64,000 nucleotides of DNA from Pelagibius marinus (GCF_014925385.1 NZ_JACSDK010000017.1:124001-188000); one strand, 5' to 3'. Shown: positions 49,159 to 58,587, counted from the first letter of the stretch. The notes: a model not told the origin generated them from the letters alone. Program-made: numbers and translations.

Positions 49159-49262
49159 GAAACCTTTACCGACGACAAAAAGTATCGTTTCTATATTTAT
49201 ATAGTTTTATTTGAAGTGTAATCGACTTTTGCCTCAATTTTTAGGTAACGCTGCGCCACAGG

Positions 49263-49943
49263 TTAGGCTGACAGGTGGTTGCGCTTCAGGTAGAGCGTGG
49301 TGTCCGCCGCGGCGACGAAGCCGCGGTCGGTCCCGCTGGGTTCGCGCAGCCAGGCGCCGGCACCGTATCGATCATCGCCTTCCTTCAGTTCCCCGGAGAC
49401 GACAAAGATCTCCAAGCCCTTTGCCGCGGCCGATGCGTCGATGTAGTCGGCGGGCAGGTTTGTGCCCCCGGCGAGGCGTAGCATGGTGATGTCTTCCGGA
49501 TAGTGGTCGTCGTGATAGAGCGGAAGGACCTCGACGCCGGGGCCCGCGCCCCGCCATTCGGCCTGCGTGGTATCGACGACCACGTGTTCGCGGTCGTCAC
49601 CGGGAAACTGGCAAAGCTTCACGAAGATGATGCAGCCGTCCTTGGAGAAAGGCGCGTGGCGGAAGCCCGGGGGATTCAGAAGAAAGGTGCCGACGGGGTA
49701 GTCACCGTGCTCGTCGGAGAAGACGCCGTCGAGAACCAGGATCTCCTCGCCCTGCGGATGCCCGTGCTCATGGAAGGCGGAGTCCGCGTCATAGCGCACG
49801 ACCGAGGTGACGCGGCTGAACTCGCCGTCGACCAGGTCCAGGCGCTTGCGCCACACCGTGGGACTGGGACTCGCCTGCCATTCCATCTTCGCCGTGTCCA
49901 TGGCGGCGGGGCGTCTGAAATCAGCGTTGAGGCTGTCGCTCAT
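49263..49943 (-). CDS. ChrR-like bicupin protein
   Basis: A 226-residue protein with two cupin barrels. The first (~30-115) is of the ChrR type, with HEHGHPQGEEILVLDGVFSD and EHGDYPVGTFLLNPPGFRHAPFSKDGCIIFVKL; the metal ligands (His, Glu, His) are present. The second (~135-220) is more degenerate (GLEIFVVSGELKEGDDRYGAGAWLREPSGT). The N-terminal anti-sigma zinc domain of ChrR is absent, so it is not itself an anti-sigma factor. A role in oxidative or electrophile response is conceivable because two GST genes lie divergently next to it. Confidence 0.8.
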   Translation of the reverse strand: MSDSLNADFRRPAAMDTAKMEWQASPSPTVWRKRLDLVDGEFSRVTSVVRYDADSAFHEHGHPQGEEILVLDGVFSDEHGDYPVGTFLLNPPGFRHAPFSKDGCIIFVKLCQFPGDDREHVVVDTTQAEWRGAGPGVEVLPLYHDDHYPEDITMLRLAGGTNLPADYIDASAAAKGLEIFVVSGELKEGDDRYGAGAWLREPSGTDRGFVAAADTTLYLKRNHLSA

Positions 49944-50109
49944 TCTGCTTCCTCCCGTTATCTACCTCTAGGTAGGTAGATGCTAGATAGGTCACGAGAG
50001 CTTGATCTGCAAGTGGTCCTTGGTCCCCTTGCAATCTGTTCCCCTTGCCCGCATTTGTGCATGGTGCGGCGGCGAGAAACCGCCATTGATTGGGGCGAGG
50101 GAGATCCGG

Positions 50110-50805
50110 ATGACCATCGAACTGTATTCCTGGGCAACGCCAAATGGCCACAAGGTGCACATCATGTTGGAGGAGCTGGCGCTTCCTTACAACGTGCATG
50201 CGATCAACATCACAGCAGGCGATCAGTTCGACCCCGAATTCCTGAAGATCAGCCCCAACAACAAGATGCCGGCCATTGTCGATCCGGAAGGGCCGGACGG
50301 CAAGCCGATCTCCGTTTTCGAAAGCGGCGCCATCCTCATCTATCTGGCTGAAAAGACCGGCAAGCTGCTGCCTGCCGACGCCCGCGGGCGCTACACGGCG
50401 TTGCAATGGCTGATGTGGCAGATGGGCGGCCTGGGCCCGATGCTGGGCCAGGCGCACCATTTCCGCCAGTACGCGCCTGAGCAGATCGACTACGCGGTCA
50501 AGCGCTACACCAACGAGTCCAACCGTCTGTACGGCGTTCTGGACAAGCGGCTCAGCGAGGCGCGCTTCCTGGCCGGCGAGGAATACTCGATCGCCGATAT
50601 CGCGGCCTGGCCGTGGACCCGCTTCCCCGAACGCCAGGGCGTCGAGCGCGCCGACTACCCCAACTTCCAGCGCTGGTTCGAGGAGATCGCCGAGCGTCCG
50701 GCCGTCGAGCGCGGCGTGGAGGTGCTGGCCGACCGGCGCACGGAAGGCTTCGACGCCAAGGCCAAGGAGATCCTTTTCGGCGCCACGCAGTACGCCCGGC
50801 ACTAA
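50110..50805 (+). CDS. Glutathione S-transferase (Nu-class-like), copy 1
   Basis: A 231-residue enzyme with the thioredoxin-like N-domain (MTIELYSWATPNGHKVHIMLEE, SPNNKMPAIVDPEGPDGKPISVFESGAILIYLAEKTG) and helical C-domain (LQWLMWQMGGLGPMLGQAHHF). The PNGxKV start and NKMPAI-VDP segment resemble YfcG/YghU (Nu) GSTs, which have disulfide-reductase activity. ATG 50110 follows GAGGGAGATCCGG. A closely related copy follows 192 bases downstream on the same strand. Confidence 0.92.
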   Translation: MTIELYSWATPNGHKVHIMLEELALPYNVHAINITAGDQFDPEFLKISPNNKMPAIVDPEGPDGKPISVFESGAILIYLAEKTGKLLPADARGRYTALQWLMWQMGGLGPMLGQAHHFRQYAPEQIDYAVKRYTNESNRLYGVLDKRLSEARFLAGEEYSIADIAAWPWTRFPERQGVERADYPNFQRWFEEIAERPAVERGVEVLADRRTEGFDAKAKEILFGATQYARH

Positions 50806-50997
50806 CCAGGTGCTCCAGGCCGGAACCAAGGCAAGGCGCGGCAGCGTCCGGGGGCGAAGGACAGGAAAGGGCTGGTCCTGACGGCGTCGCGAACCGATAT
50901 TACCGCTGCCGGGAATTCGCCTTGGCGGCGATAAGGGCCCGGTCCCGTGCGGGGCCCCGTTTTGTGGGTAGGTCAAGATGAGGGGGAGAGTGGGTCC

Positions 50998-51621
50998 GTG
51001 ACCATTGAACTGTACACCTGGAGCACGCCGAACGGACGCAAGGCCTCGATCGCCTTGGAGGAGATGGGGTTGGACTACAATGTCCACCCGATCAATATCG
51101 GCCAAGGCGAGCAGCACGCGCCGGCGTTCCTGGAAATCAGCCCAAACAACAGGATACCGGCGATTGTTGACCCGGAAGGTCCGGACGGCGAGCCGATCGC
51201 GCTGTTCGAGAGCGGGGCCATTCTCATCTATCTCTCGGAAAAGACCGGCATGTTCATGCCGGGCGACGCGCGGGCGCGCTATATGGCGCTGCAGTGGCTG
51301 ATGTGGCAGATGGGCGGCTTCGGGCCGATGCTGGGGCAGGCGCACCATTTCCGGCGTTTCGCCAAGGAGGAGGTGCCCTATGCGATCGAGCGCTACACGA
51401 ACGAGACCAGGCGTCTTTACGGTGTGCTGGACAAGCGCCTGAAGGAGGCCGAATACCTGGCTGGAGCCGACTACTCCATCGCCGATATCGCCACCTATCC
51501 CTGGGCGGCCCGCCACGAATGGCACGGGATCGCCCTGGAGGATTTCCCCGCCGTCAAACGCTGGTACGACGCCATCGGCGCGCGTCCGGCGGTGGAGAAG
51601 GGAATGGCCGTCCCCAGCTGA
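50998..51621 (+). CDS. Glutathione S-transferase (Nu-class-like), copy 2
   Basis: A 207-residue paralogue of the preceding GST: MTIELYTWSTPNGRKASIALEEMG, SPNNRIPAIVDPEGPDGEPIALFESGAILIYLSEKTG and LQWLMWQMGGFGPMLGQAHHFRRF are closely similar. It is about 24 residues shorter at the C-terminus. The GTG at 50998 reproduces the family start; a longer frame to 50947 would add a nonconserved tail. A tandem duplication is likely; the two copies differ in the first helix and at the end, so specificities may differ. Confidence 0.92.
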   Translation: MTIELYTWSTPNGRKASIALEEMGLDYNVHPINIGQGEQHAPAFLEISPNNRIPAIVDPEGPDGEPIALFESGAILIYLSEKTGMFMPGDARARYMALQWLMWQMGGFGPMLGQAHHFRRFAKEEVPYAIERYTNETRRLYGVLDKRLKEAEYLAGADYSIADIATYPWAARHEWHGIALEDFPAVKRWYDAIGARPAVEKGMAVPS

Positions 51622-51656
51622 CCAGGCTGGAACCTCATTCCCTGACCATGGCTGTG

Positions 51657-51875
51657 TCAGGCGGAGGGACGTCGTCCGCGGCGGCGGCCCTTCGGCATGG
51701 CGATGAGCTCGGCCGGTGCCTTCTGACCCATGCCGACAAGATCCATTAGCTCTTCTTTACAGCGTTTCAGGTTGGTCAACTCGCGGGAGTCGTCACGGTC
51801 GTAGACCTCGACGCAGCTCAGCTTGATTTCGACCAGATCAATGAGAGTTTCGACAGACGATCGCGAAAGGCTCAT
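51657..51875 (-). CDS. Small conserved hypothetical protein (72 aa)
   Basis: A 72-residue protein: MSLSRSSVETLIDLVEIKLS then CVEVYDRDDSRELTNLKRCKEELMDL and a basic Arg/Gly-rich end (PKGRRRGRRPSA). The first part is a predicted helical hairpin with acid-basic surface. I recognise a small alphaproteobacterial family of this pattern but not its role. The Arg-rich tail suggests nucleic acid contact (inference). Convergent with the second GST. Confidence 0.65.
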   Translation of the reverse strand: MSLSRSSVETLIDLVEIKLSCVEVYDRDDSRELTNLKRCKEELMDLVGMGQKAPAELIAMPKGRRRGRRPSA

Positions 51876-51982
51876 GAGATTCCCCTGCTTGTTTTGATTA
51901 GCCCTCTGAGAGCATTTTTTAGGCTAATGGGTTAAGGGGACGTAAAGGCTAACAGAAAGTTCTGTGTAAAAAGGCGCAGGGG

Positions 51983-52945
51983 TTAAGGATTATAGTCTGA
52001 GGGGTTGAGGGGCGCTGCGGAGGGCGTCGCCTTGCGTGCGATCCTCCCCCGCAGGAAGCGCTGCTGCAGGCGCCCGTCGATGACCGCAAGCCCGGCGAAG
52101 ATCAACAGCATTCCGAGAAGGGCGCTCAAGCTGATCCGCTCTCCCAGGACCAGGGTGCCGAGAAGCAGCGCGGCCACCGGGATGAGGAAGGTGACCAGCA
52201 GCAGGTTGGTCGCACCGGCGCTGGCGAGGATCCGGAAATAGAGAATGTAGGCGAGGGCGGTACTGACCAGGCCCAGGGTCAGGAGCGCCGTCCAGGTGGC
52301 GGCGTCCGGGCTGAAGGTCCAGGGCTGCTCCAGAACCGCCGCGAAAGGCAGCAGGATTAGCGCCGCCGCCGAGGTCATGCCCGCCGCCGCGCCGACCGGC
52401 GTCAGGTGGCGCAGCCGGCGTCCGTAGATGCCTGCGCAGGCATAGCAGACGGCGGCGCCGAGGACCGCGAATTGGCCCCAGGAGTGCCCGTCCAGGCCAT
52501 CCAGGGCCCCCGGGCCGATCAGCACCAGGGCGCCGCAGAAGCCGATGGCGATGCCGCTCAGCGCGCGGCGACTCATGCGCTCGTCGGCGGTGAGGAAGTG
52601 CGCCAGCACGAAGGTGAAGAGCGGGGTGGTGGCATTGAGGATGGAGGCCAGGCCGCTGTCGATCTGGGTCTGGCCCCACATGATGAGGGAGAAGGGCAGG
52701 GCATTGTTGACCAGCCCCATGACCACCAGCGGCCCCCAGTCGGCCAGACCCCGGGGAAGCCGCTGCCCCGTGAGCAGGGCCAGGGCAATCAGCCCGAGCG
52801 CGGCCGTGCCGACCCGCCCGCAGGCCAGGGTCGCGGGGCCCAGGTCGCGCAGACAGATCTCGGTGAGGAAGAAGGCCAGGCCCCAGACGAGGGCCAGGAG
52901 GACCATCTGGAGCCAGTCGCTCCCCTTCATTTGCGGTGCCTGCAT
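51983..52945 (-). CDS. DMT-superfamily (EamA) transporter
   Basis: A 320-residue exporter with ten hydrophobic segments arranged as two EamA repeats: LQMVLLALVWGLAFFLTEICLRDLGPATLACGRVG in the first and FAVLGAAVCYACAGIYGRRL followed by GLVSTALAYILYFRILASAGATNLLLVTFLIPVAALLLGTLVLGERIS in the second. These carriers export amino acids, metabolites or drugs; the substrate is not shown. It lies alone on the minus strand downstream of glk, 92 bases away. Confidence 0.92.
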   Translation of the reverse strand: MQAPQMKGSDWLQMVLLALVWGLAFFLTEICLRDLGPATLACGRVGTAALGLIALALLTGQRLPRGLADWGPLVVMGLVNNALPFSLIMWGQTQIDSGLASILNATTPLFTFVLAHFLTADERMSRRALSGIAIGFCGALVLIGPGALDGLDGHSWGQFAVLGAAVCYACAGIYGRRLRHLTPVGAAAGMTSAAALILLPFAAVLEQPWTFSPDAATWTALLTLGLVSTALAYILYFRILASAGATNLLLVTFLIPVAALLLGTLVLGERISLSALLGMLLIFAGLAVIDGRLQQRFLRGRIARKATPSAAPLNPSDYNP

Positions 52946-53037
52946 GGCAAGGAATCCAGACTGAGCGCGGCGGCGCCAGCATAGCGGAGCGGCCGGCCAA
53001 GGCTATCCGCTTCTTGCGCCTCGCTGGCCCCGCGGGT

Positions 53038-54018
53038 TCAGAAGGGTTGCTCAGCCGTGGCGGCGAGGCCGAGAAAGGCCGCGTTCGGCCGGGTGATCAG
53101 CCAGGTGGGGATGTCCTGCAGATAACCGCGGAAGCGGCCCTTGTCCTCGAAACGTGCGCGAAAGCCGGAGGCGGCCAGGAAATCCGGAAAGCGCGGCAGG
53201 ATGCCGCCGGCCAGGTAGACGCCGCCGCGCGCGCCATAGCTGAGCGCGAGGTTGCCGGCGAAGGTGCCGAGCAGCAGGCAGAAGAGGTCCAGCGCCTGAC
53301 GGCAGAGCGGATCGCCGCCCTCTAAGCCGCGGTGGGTTACCGTCGCCGGGTCCAAGACCTCCGCCACGTCGCCCTGCAGGCGCGTCAGGGCGCTGTGGAT
53401 GTTGGAGAGGCCGGGGCCGGAGAGCACGCGCTCGGCGGAGACGTGGCCGAAGTCTTCCCTGAGCAGGGCGAAGAGGTCGGCTTCCAGGCGATCGGTCGCG
53501 GCCATGGTGACGTGGCCGCCCTCGCTGATCAGGGGACGTGGGGCGGGCTCGGCCGGGAGCAGCGCGGCGACGCCCAGTCCGGAGCCGGGACCGAGGACCG
53601 CCAGCGGGGCGGGTGGCCCACTGTCGGGAGCAGCCTCGAGGCCCCCGATCGCCAGCCGGTCGCCGTCGCCGAGGCGGGCCAGGCTGAGCGCCAGGGCCGC
53701 ATAGTCGTTGAGCAGTCGCACCTGGCTGAAGCCGAAGCGCCGGCGGAGTTCGCCTTCCGTCGTGTCCCAGCCGGCATTGGTCATGACCGCGCGGGCCTCG
53801 TCGACCGGGCCGGCGAAGGCGAGGACCGCCGTCTGCGGCACCTGCGCGCTGCCCAGGCGTTCCAGCGCGGCGGCGACGGCGCCGTAGGAGGTAGCGTGAT
53901 CGGCGACGGGGAAGGTGAGGACCTCGCCGAGTTTGCCTTCCCTCAAGAGAGCAAAACGCGCGTTGGTGGCGCCGATATCGGCCAAGAGGGCCGTTGCCTG
54001 GCCAACGCCGGGATTCAT
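53038..54018 (-). CDS. glk: Glucokinase (bacterial Glk type)
   Basis: A 326-residue ATP-dependent glucokinase. The phosphate loop LLADIGATNARFALLREG, the sugar-binding AFAGPVDEARAVMTNAGWDTT, FGFSQVRLLNDYAALALSL with catalytic Asp, the GPGSGLGVAALLP loop, and GGHVTMAATD are all present. Its start overlaps the otsA stop by four bases, making it the last gene of otsB-GH15-otsA-glk. In that setting it would phosphorylate glucose released by trehalose breakdown, feeding glucose-6-phosphate back to OtsA or glycolysis. Confidence 0.94.
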   Translation of the reverse strand: MNPGVGQATALLADIGATNARFALLREGKLGEVLTFPVADHATSYGAVAAALERLGSAQVPQTAVLAFAGPVDEARAVMTNAGWDTTEGELRRRFGFSQVRLLNDYAALALSLARLGDGDRLAIGGLEAAPDSGPPAPLAVLGPGSGLGVAALLPAEPAPRPLISEGGHVTMAATDRLEADLFALLREDFGHVSAERVLSGPGLSNIHSALTRLQGDVAEVLDPATVTHRGLEGGDPLCRQALDLFCLLLGTFAGNLALSYGARGGVYLAGGILPRFPDFLAASGFRARFEDKGRFRGYLQDIPTWLITRPNAAFLGLAATAEQPF

Positions 54019-55400
54019 CGGGTGCGGCCCGACTTCTGCAGCGTCTGGAGAAAGTTCTCCCGCCAGGCGGTGACGTCGTTCTCGGCGATGGATTTGTACA
54101 TGGAACGCCAGCGCTCCTGCCGGGCGCCCAGCGGCATGGTGAGGGCCTCCTGCATGCGCTCGGCCACGCCCTCCACGTCGTAGGGGTTGACGATGAGGGC
54201 GCCGTCCAGTTCCCGCGCCGCGCCGGCGAAGCGGGACAGCACCAAGACACCGGGATCCTTCTCGCTCTGCGCGGCCACGAACTCCTTGGCGACCAGGTTC
54301 ATACCGTCGCGCAGCGGCGTCACCAGGCCGACGCGGCTGACCCGGAAGAAGCCGGAAAGCACGCGGCGGCTGAAGCTCTTGTTCAGGTAACGTATCGGCA
54401 TCCAGTCGTATTCGGCGAAGGTCCCGTTCACATGACCGGCGGTGGCTTCGAGTTCGCGCTTCATGTCGATGTAGTCGGCCACGTCGGAACGCGACGGCGG
54501 ATTGATCTGCAGGAAGACCACCTTGCCGCGGTTGTCCGGATAGGCAGCCAGCAGGTGCTCGAAGGCTTCGACGCGCTTGATCAGTCCCTTGGAGTAGTCG
54601 AGACGGTCGACACCGATCATCAGATCGCGCTTGCCGAGGCTTTCGAGGAGGCGGTGGACCTGTTTGCTGTCTTCGCTCTCCACCGCCATCTGGGCGAACA
54701 TCTCGGTATCGATGCCGATGGGAAAGGCCTGAGCCTTCAGCGCTCGGCCGAAAACCTTGATGGTACCGTCATCGCCAATTTCTCCGCCGGCCTCGCGCCG
54801 GATGTAGTCCTGGAAGCAGTGCAGGTGGTCGACGGTCTGGAAGCCGAGCAGGTCATAGGCGCAGAGCGCCTTGACGATCTCGCGGTGCTGGGGCAGAGCC
54901 AGCAGGACCTCAAGGGAGGGCCAGGGAATGTGCAGGAAGAAGCCCATTTTCTGTTTGCAGCCGGCGCTGCGCAGAATCTCCGCCAGCAGCAGAAAATGGT
55001 AGTCATGGACCCAGACAACATCCGTGTCTTCCAGCATCGGCTGTAGCCGGTGCGCGAAGAGCGTGTTGACGCGCTGATAGCCGGCCCAGGTGCGTTGGGC
55101 AAACTCCGCGAGGTCGAGGCGATAGTGGAAGAGGGGCCAGAGCGTCGAATTGGCGAAACCGACGTAGTATTCGTCGTAGTCGCGCTGGGTCATGTCGATC
55201 GTCGCGTAGGTGATCTTGCCGGCCTGGGTCAAGGTGGGCTGGCCGTAGTCCCTCTCCAGGACCTTGCCGCTCCAACCGAACCAGATGCCGCCGCGCGCGC
55301 GCAGCGCGGCGCGGACCGCAACCGCCAGACCGCCTTCTGCGCCCGGCCGGGACTGCTTGACCGCGGCGACGCGATTTGAGACGACGACCAGACGGCTCAA
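54015..55400 (-). CDS. otsA: Trehalose-6-phosphate synthase (GT20)
   Basis: A 461-residue retaining glycosyltransferase joining UDP-glucose and glucose-6-phosphate. Typical motifs in order: [10 protein letters not shown] at the start, [71 protein letters not shown] and [17 protein letters not shown]. It overlaps the upstream GH15 gene and the downstream glk by four bases each, so all are co-translated. Trehalose is commonly made for osmotic or desiccation stress. Confidence 0.96.
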   Translation of the reverse strand: MSRLVVVSNRVAAVKQSRPGAEGGLAVAVRAALRARGGIWFGWSGKVLERDYGQPTLTQAGKITYATIDMTQRDYDEYYVGFANSTLWPLFHYRLDLAEFAQRTWAGYQRVNTLFAHRLQPMLEDTDVVWVHDYHFLLLAEILRSAGCKQKMGFFLHIPWPSLEVLLALPQHREIVKALCAYDLLGFQTVDHLHCFQDYIRREAGGEIGDDGTIKVFGRALKAQAFPIGIDTEMFAQMAVESEDSKQVHRLLESLGKRDLMIGVDRLDYSKGLIKRVEAFEHLLAAYPDNRGKVVFLQINPPSRSDVADYIDMKRELEATAGHVNGTFAEYDWMPIRYLNKSFSRRVLSGFFRVSRVGLVTPLRDGMNLVAKEFVAAQSEKDPGVLVLSRFAGAARELDGALIVNPYDVEGVAERMQEALTMPLGARQERWRSMYKSIAENDVTAWRENFLQTLQKSGRTR

Positions 55401-57196
55401 TAAGCTTCCTCCCAGGTTTTTGACAGGCGCATGGCGGAGTTTATCAGGCCAACCATGGAATAGGTCTGTGGAAAGTTGCCCCAGAGTTCCTGTGTGTCGG
55501 TCGCCATGTCTTCCGACAACAGGCCCAGGGGGTTGCGGGCGGCCAGCATGGTCTCGAAGAGCTCGCGTGCCTCATCGGTACGACCGACCGCCGCCAGGGC
55601 ATCGATGTACCAGAAGGTGCAGACGTTGAAGGCGACCTCCGGCGCTCCGAAGTCGTCGGCCGCCACATAGCGATGCAGGAAGCGATCATGCTTCAGCTGC
55701 TTTTCGACCTGCGCCAGGGTGCCGAGAAAGCGCGGATCGTCCGCCGGCAGAAAGCCGATCTCCTGCAGGCAGAGAAGGCTGGCGTCCATATCCTCGCCGT
55801 CGAAGGTCGAGACCAGGGAGTTGAGGCGGCTGTTCCAGGCGCGCTCCAGGATGCCGTCGCGGATGGTCTTTGCACCCTTGGCCCAGAAGTCGTGGCGTTC
55901 GGTCATTTCCAGGCGCGCCGCGATCCGGGCCAAGCGGTCGCAGGCGGCCCAGCACATGACCGCCGAGTAGGTGTGGACCTGCTGGCGGGTCCGCAGTTCC
56001 CACAATCCGGCATCGGGCTTGTCCCAGAGGTGCAGCGCCTTGTGGCCCAGGCTCTCCAGCTTTTCGAAGAAGCTGACGTCGCCCGGATGGTCCAAGCGGC
56101 AGTCGAAGAAGCTGTGAGTGGTGGCGAGGATGACGCTGCCGTAGCCGTCGTTCTGGATCTGTGTGTAGGCTCCGTTGCCGATGCGCACCGGTCCCATACC
56201 GCGATAGCCGGAGAGCGACTCGCAGACAGCCTCGTCGAGGCGCACCTCCTGCGAAATGCCGAAGACCGGCTGCAGATGCCCGTCATCGGCGTTGGCGCCG
56301 ACGTTGGAGGAGACGATGTTGGAAATGTAGCTGAGGTAGCCTTCCATGGTCTTGGTCGCGCCGAGGCGGTTGAGGGCGTGAACCACGAAGTAGGTATCGC
56401 GCAGCCAGCAGTAGCGGTAGTCCCAATTGCGGCCGGAATTCGGTGATTCCGGGATCGAAGTGGTCATCGCGGCGATGATGGCGCCGGTTTCCTCGAAGCT
56501 GCAGAGTTTCAAGGTGATGGAGGCGCGGATGACCGCTTCCTGCCACTCGAAAGGCAGGGCCAGATAGCGCGTCCACTCCCGCCAGTACTCGTCGGTGTTG
56601 CGGAAGAACTCCTGGCTGGTCTTGTCGATCGGCGCGGTCAGGCTCTCATCCGGTCCGAGGATCAATGTGATGGGCCGCTCGAGAATGAAGGGAACTTCAT
56701 CGTTTATGTAAGTAATGGGGGCGTCGGTCGTCAGGCGCAGCGTCAGGTTTGGCATGACATAGCGCAAGTGGTTGCTGCCCCGGGTTTTCTCGGGGTCGCC
56801 CTTGCCGTAGTCGTAGGTCGGCCGGACCTTGATGCAGATGCGCGGACTGCCGGAAAGGGCGCGGAGGTGGCGCACGATGGTCGGCGGTCGAAAAATGCGG
56901 CCGTGGTGTTTGAAGCGCGGCGCGAAGTCCGTCACTTCGACGACGCCGTCGCCTGAATCGTAGAGCCGCGTCACGACCACGGCGGAATTGCGACGGTAGT
57001 ACTGCTCGGAGCGGGTGAAACCCAGGAGCTCGATGTCGTAGATCCCACGGCCACCGGAGTTCTCGCCATTGAGCAGGCCGGAGAAGACCGGGTCGCTGTC
57101 GAGCCGCGGCATGCAGGACCAGACGATCCTGGCCTTGGAGTCGATGAGCGCGCCGAAGGTGCAGTTGCCGATGATGGCCAAGTCTAGTGAACTCAA
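55397..57196 (-). CDS. GH15 family glycosidase (glucoamylase/trehalase-like)
   Basis: A 599-residue soluble protein with the GH15 layout: an N-terminal beta-sandwich domain (LAIIGNCTFGALIDSKARIVWSCMPRLDSDPVFSGLL) and an (alpha/alpha)6 barrel. GRNWDYRYCWLRDTYF holds the family-typical WDYRYCWLRD; the second catalytic Glu region is at ELWGNFPQTYSMVGLINSAMRL near the end. No signal peptide, so it acts in the cytosol. Some GH15 proteins are trehalases and others degrade glucans. Its place between otsB and otsA, with overlaps of four bases on both sides, favours a trehalase role (inference). Confidence 0.9.
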   Translation of the reverse strand: MSSLDLAIIGNCTFGALIDSKARIVWSCMPRLDSDPVFSGLLNGENSGGRGIYDIELLGFTRSEQYYRRNSAVVVTRLYDSGDGVVEVTDFAPRFKHHGRIFRPPTIVRHLRALSGSPRICIKVRPTYDYGKGDPEKTRGSNHLRYVMPNLTLRLTTDAPITYINDEVPFILERPITLILGPDESLTAPIDKTSQEFFRNTDEYWREWTRYLALPFEWQEAVIRASITLKLCSFEETGAIIAAMTTSIPESPNSGRNWDYRYCWLRDTYFVVHALNRLGATKTMEGYLSYISNIVSSNVGANADDGHLQPVFGISQEVRLDEAVCESLSGYRGMGPVRIGNGAYTQIQNDGYGSVILATTHSFFDCRLDHPGDVSFFEKLESLGHKALHLWDKPDAGLWELRTRQQVHTYSAVMCWAACDRLARIAARLEMTERHDFWAKGAKTIRDGILERAWNSRLNSLVSTFDGEDMDASLLCLQEIGFLPADDPRFLGTLAQVEKQLKHDRFLHRYVAADDFGAPEVAFNVCTFWYIDALAAVGRTDEARELFETMLAARNPLGLLSEDMATDTQELWGNFPQTYSMVGLINSAMRLSKTWEEAY

Positions 57197-58062
57197 GGCG
57201 TTTCTCCCTCCAGTCCGGTCGCGACCCAGGGCCGCAGCCAGGCGACAACCGCATCCTCGTCCGGCAGGCTGTAGGCTGCGGCACTGTTCTCATCAAAGCC
57301 GACACGGATTGAAAGGCCGCCCATCCGGTTGACGCTTTGAAAGCCGTCCTCGTCGGTTACATCGTCGCCGATGAAGACCGGGACGCGTCCGGCGAAAGGC
57401 GGTTCCTCCAAGAACGCTTCGATCGCGGTCCCCTTGTTGGCGCCTCCCGGCTTTACCTCGACCACCATCTTGCCGCGCTTCAGTTCGAGGGGAGAGGGGC
57501 TGGCCTCGACCAGTTTGCCGATAAAAGCTTTCAGCTCCGACTCAAGGGCGGGCGCGTTGCGGTAGTGCAAGGCGAGGGACTGCTGCTTGTCTTCGAGGAG
57601 AAGGCCTTCGCGCGCTTCGACGAACTTCGTTAGCGGCCCGCGCAGCGGGTCCAGCATCTCAGCGCCGGCAACCCGGTGGATCACGCCGTCGGCGTTGCGC
57701 CGCTCCAGGCCGTGGACGCCGGCGCTGGGCAGCTTCAGCGGCGCGAACAAGCCGTCGAGGTCGCTGATCGTGCGTCCGCTGATGAGGGCGACAGCGCCGT
57801 TCAGCCTGTCCTTGAGCCGCTCCAGGAGAGAGAGCAGTTGCGCGGGGACATGAACGGCGTCGGGATGATCGGCGATGGAAAGCAGCGTCCCGTCCACATC
57901 GAGGAAGAGGGCATGCGTTCGCGAAGAAGCGGGCAGTTCGGGCGCTTCCCCTTGCATGTTGCCGTGTTCGCCATTTCCTGAAGCTTCTTCGCGGTCGGCG
58001 CCCGATAAAAGCGAGCGGGCGGCGGGAAGTGGTTTGGACTGAGAAACCGCGTTGGACTTCAA
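57193..58062 (-). CDS. otsB: Trehalose-6-phosphate phosphatase
   Basis: A 289-residue HAD-family phosphatase that dephosphorylates trehalose-6-phosphate. The nucleophile motif is ALFLDVDGTLLSIADHPDAV, motif II is GAVALISGRTISDLD, and motif III/IV is GANKGTAIEAFL with VFIGDDVTDEDGFQSV. A ~40-residue N-terminal extension (KSNAVSQSKPLPAAR...) precedes the domain; an internal ATG at ~57958 would remove most of it, so the start is uncertain. First gene of the trehalose operon, ahead of a ~160-base gene-poor stretch. Confidence 0.94.
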   Translation of the reverse strand: MKSNAVSQSKPLPAARSLLSGADREEASGNGEHGNMQGEAPELPASSRTHALFLDVDGTLLSIADHPDAVHVPAQLLSLLERLKDRLNGAVALISGRTISDLDGLFAPLKLPSAGVHGLERRNADGVIHRVAGAEMLDPLRGPLTKFVEAREGLLLEDKQQSLALHYRNAPALESELKAFIGKLVEASPSPLELKRGKMVVEVKPGGANKGTAIEAFLEEPPFAGRVPVFIGDDVTDEDGFQSVNRMGGLSIRVGFDENSAAAYSLPDEDAVVAWLRPWVATGLEGETP

Positions 58063-58220
58063 TGGTGCTTGTGCCTAGCTCTCGTCTTCAAGGCAGCGGC
58101 AGTGAGGTGATCTCGTTTGCTGCCCTAATTGAAGTAACTGCCGAGCCTATCGAAGGCAAGGTATTCATTACATTTCATTCGCTTCGCACGCAAACGGACG
58201 CAGGCGCCGCGCGGGTGTTT

Positions 58221-58406
58221 TCATTCGATCTCTTCCTTTGTGAGCAGGTCTTGGGGCCGGTCTCTGCCGGTCAGTTCGGCAAACACCGAGAGCAGGAAGC
58301 GAGTCTCGAAAATGGCGTCGCGCGCAGCGGCATTCTGCCGTGGTGCTTCCCGACATTGAGCCCCGTGAGAGGAGGGACGCTCCGCTGGTTGTTCCGATGT
58401 CGGCAT
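58221..58406 (-). CDS. Possible small hypothetical protein (61 aa)
   Basis: A minus-strand frame of 61 residues: the second half, RDAIFETRFLLSVFAELTGR then DRPQDLLTKEEIE, has codon third positions mostly G or C (roughly 70 percent by hand count), as in true genes here, while the first half is compositionally odd. No domain is recognised and no convincing RBS seen. It lies just downstream of ATTGC-type half-sites shared with the S24 repressor promoter, so it could be a target of that regulator. It may also be noise. Confidence 0.3.
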   Translation of the reverse strand: MPTSEQPAERPSSHGAQCREAPRQNAAARDAIFETRFLLSVFAELTGRDRPQDLLTKEEIE

Positions 58407-58457
58407 GTCAGTTCTCTCCGCACGTCATCAGCTCAGATCTTAGGTGTATTTTACGAT

Positions 58458-58476
58458 ATTCGCAATTATCTGCAAT
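58458..58476 (-). promoter_or_regulatory. Operator-like half-sites upstream of the small frame
   Basis: On the minus strand ATTGC and ATTGCGAAT occur 11 bases apart (plus-strand ATTCGCAATTATCTGCAAT). They share the ATTGCGAA core with the two sites before the S24 repressor but not their full length. Confidence 0.25.
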
Positions 58477-58587
58477 CAGAAAACGCCATCACTAGAAAAT
58501 ATTCGACCGATGAGTTAGCGCCGCTGGCGCCGTCAAATCGCGAGAGGACCAGCGGATTTATGAAATCCGCAATCAGCGAAGGCGCCG

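Larger units (their letters stand above)
58063..58587. other. Gene-poor region between the S24 repressor and otsB
   Basis: About 525 bases. The middle and right parts are less GC-rich. A possible 61-residue minus-strand frame (58221-58406) is listed separately with low confidence. A plus-strand frame through it (58029-58673) runs antisense into both neighbours and has no recognisable domain. ATTGC half-sites at 58458-58476 resemble those before the repressor. Confidence 0.5.
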
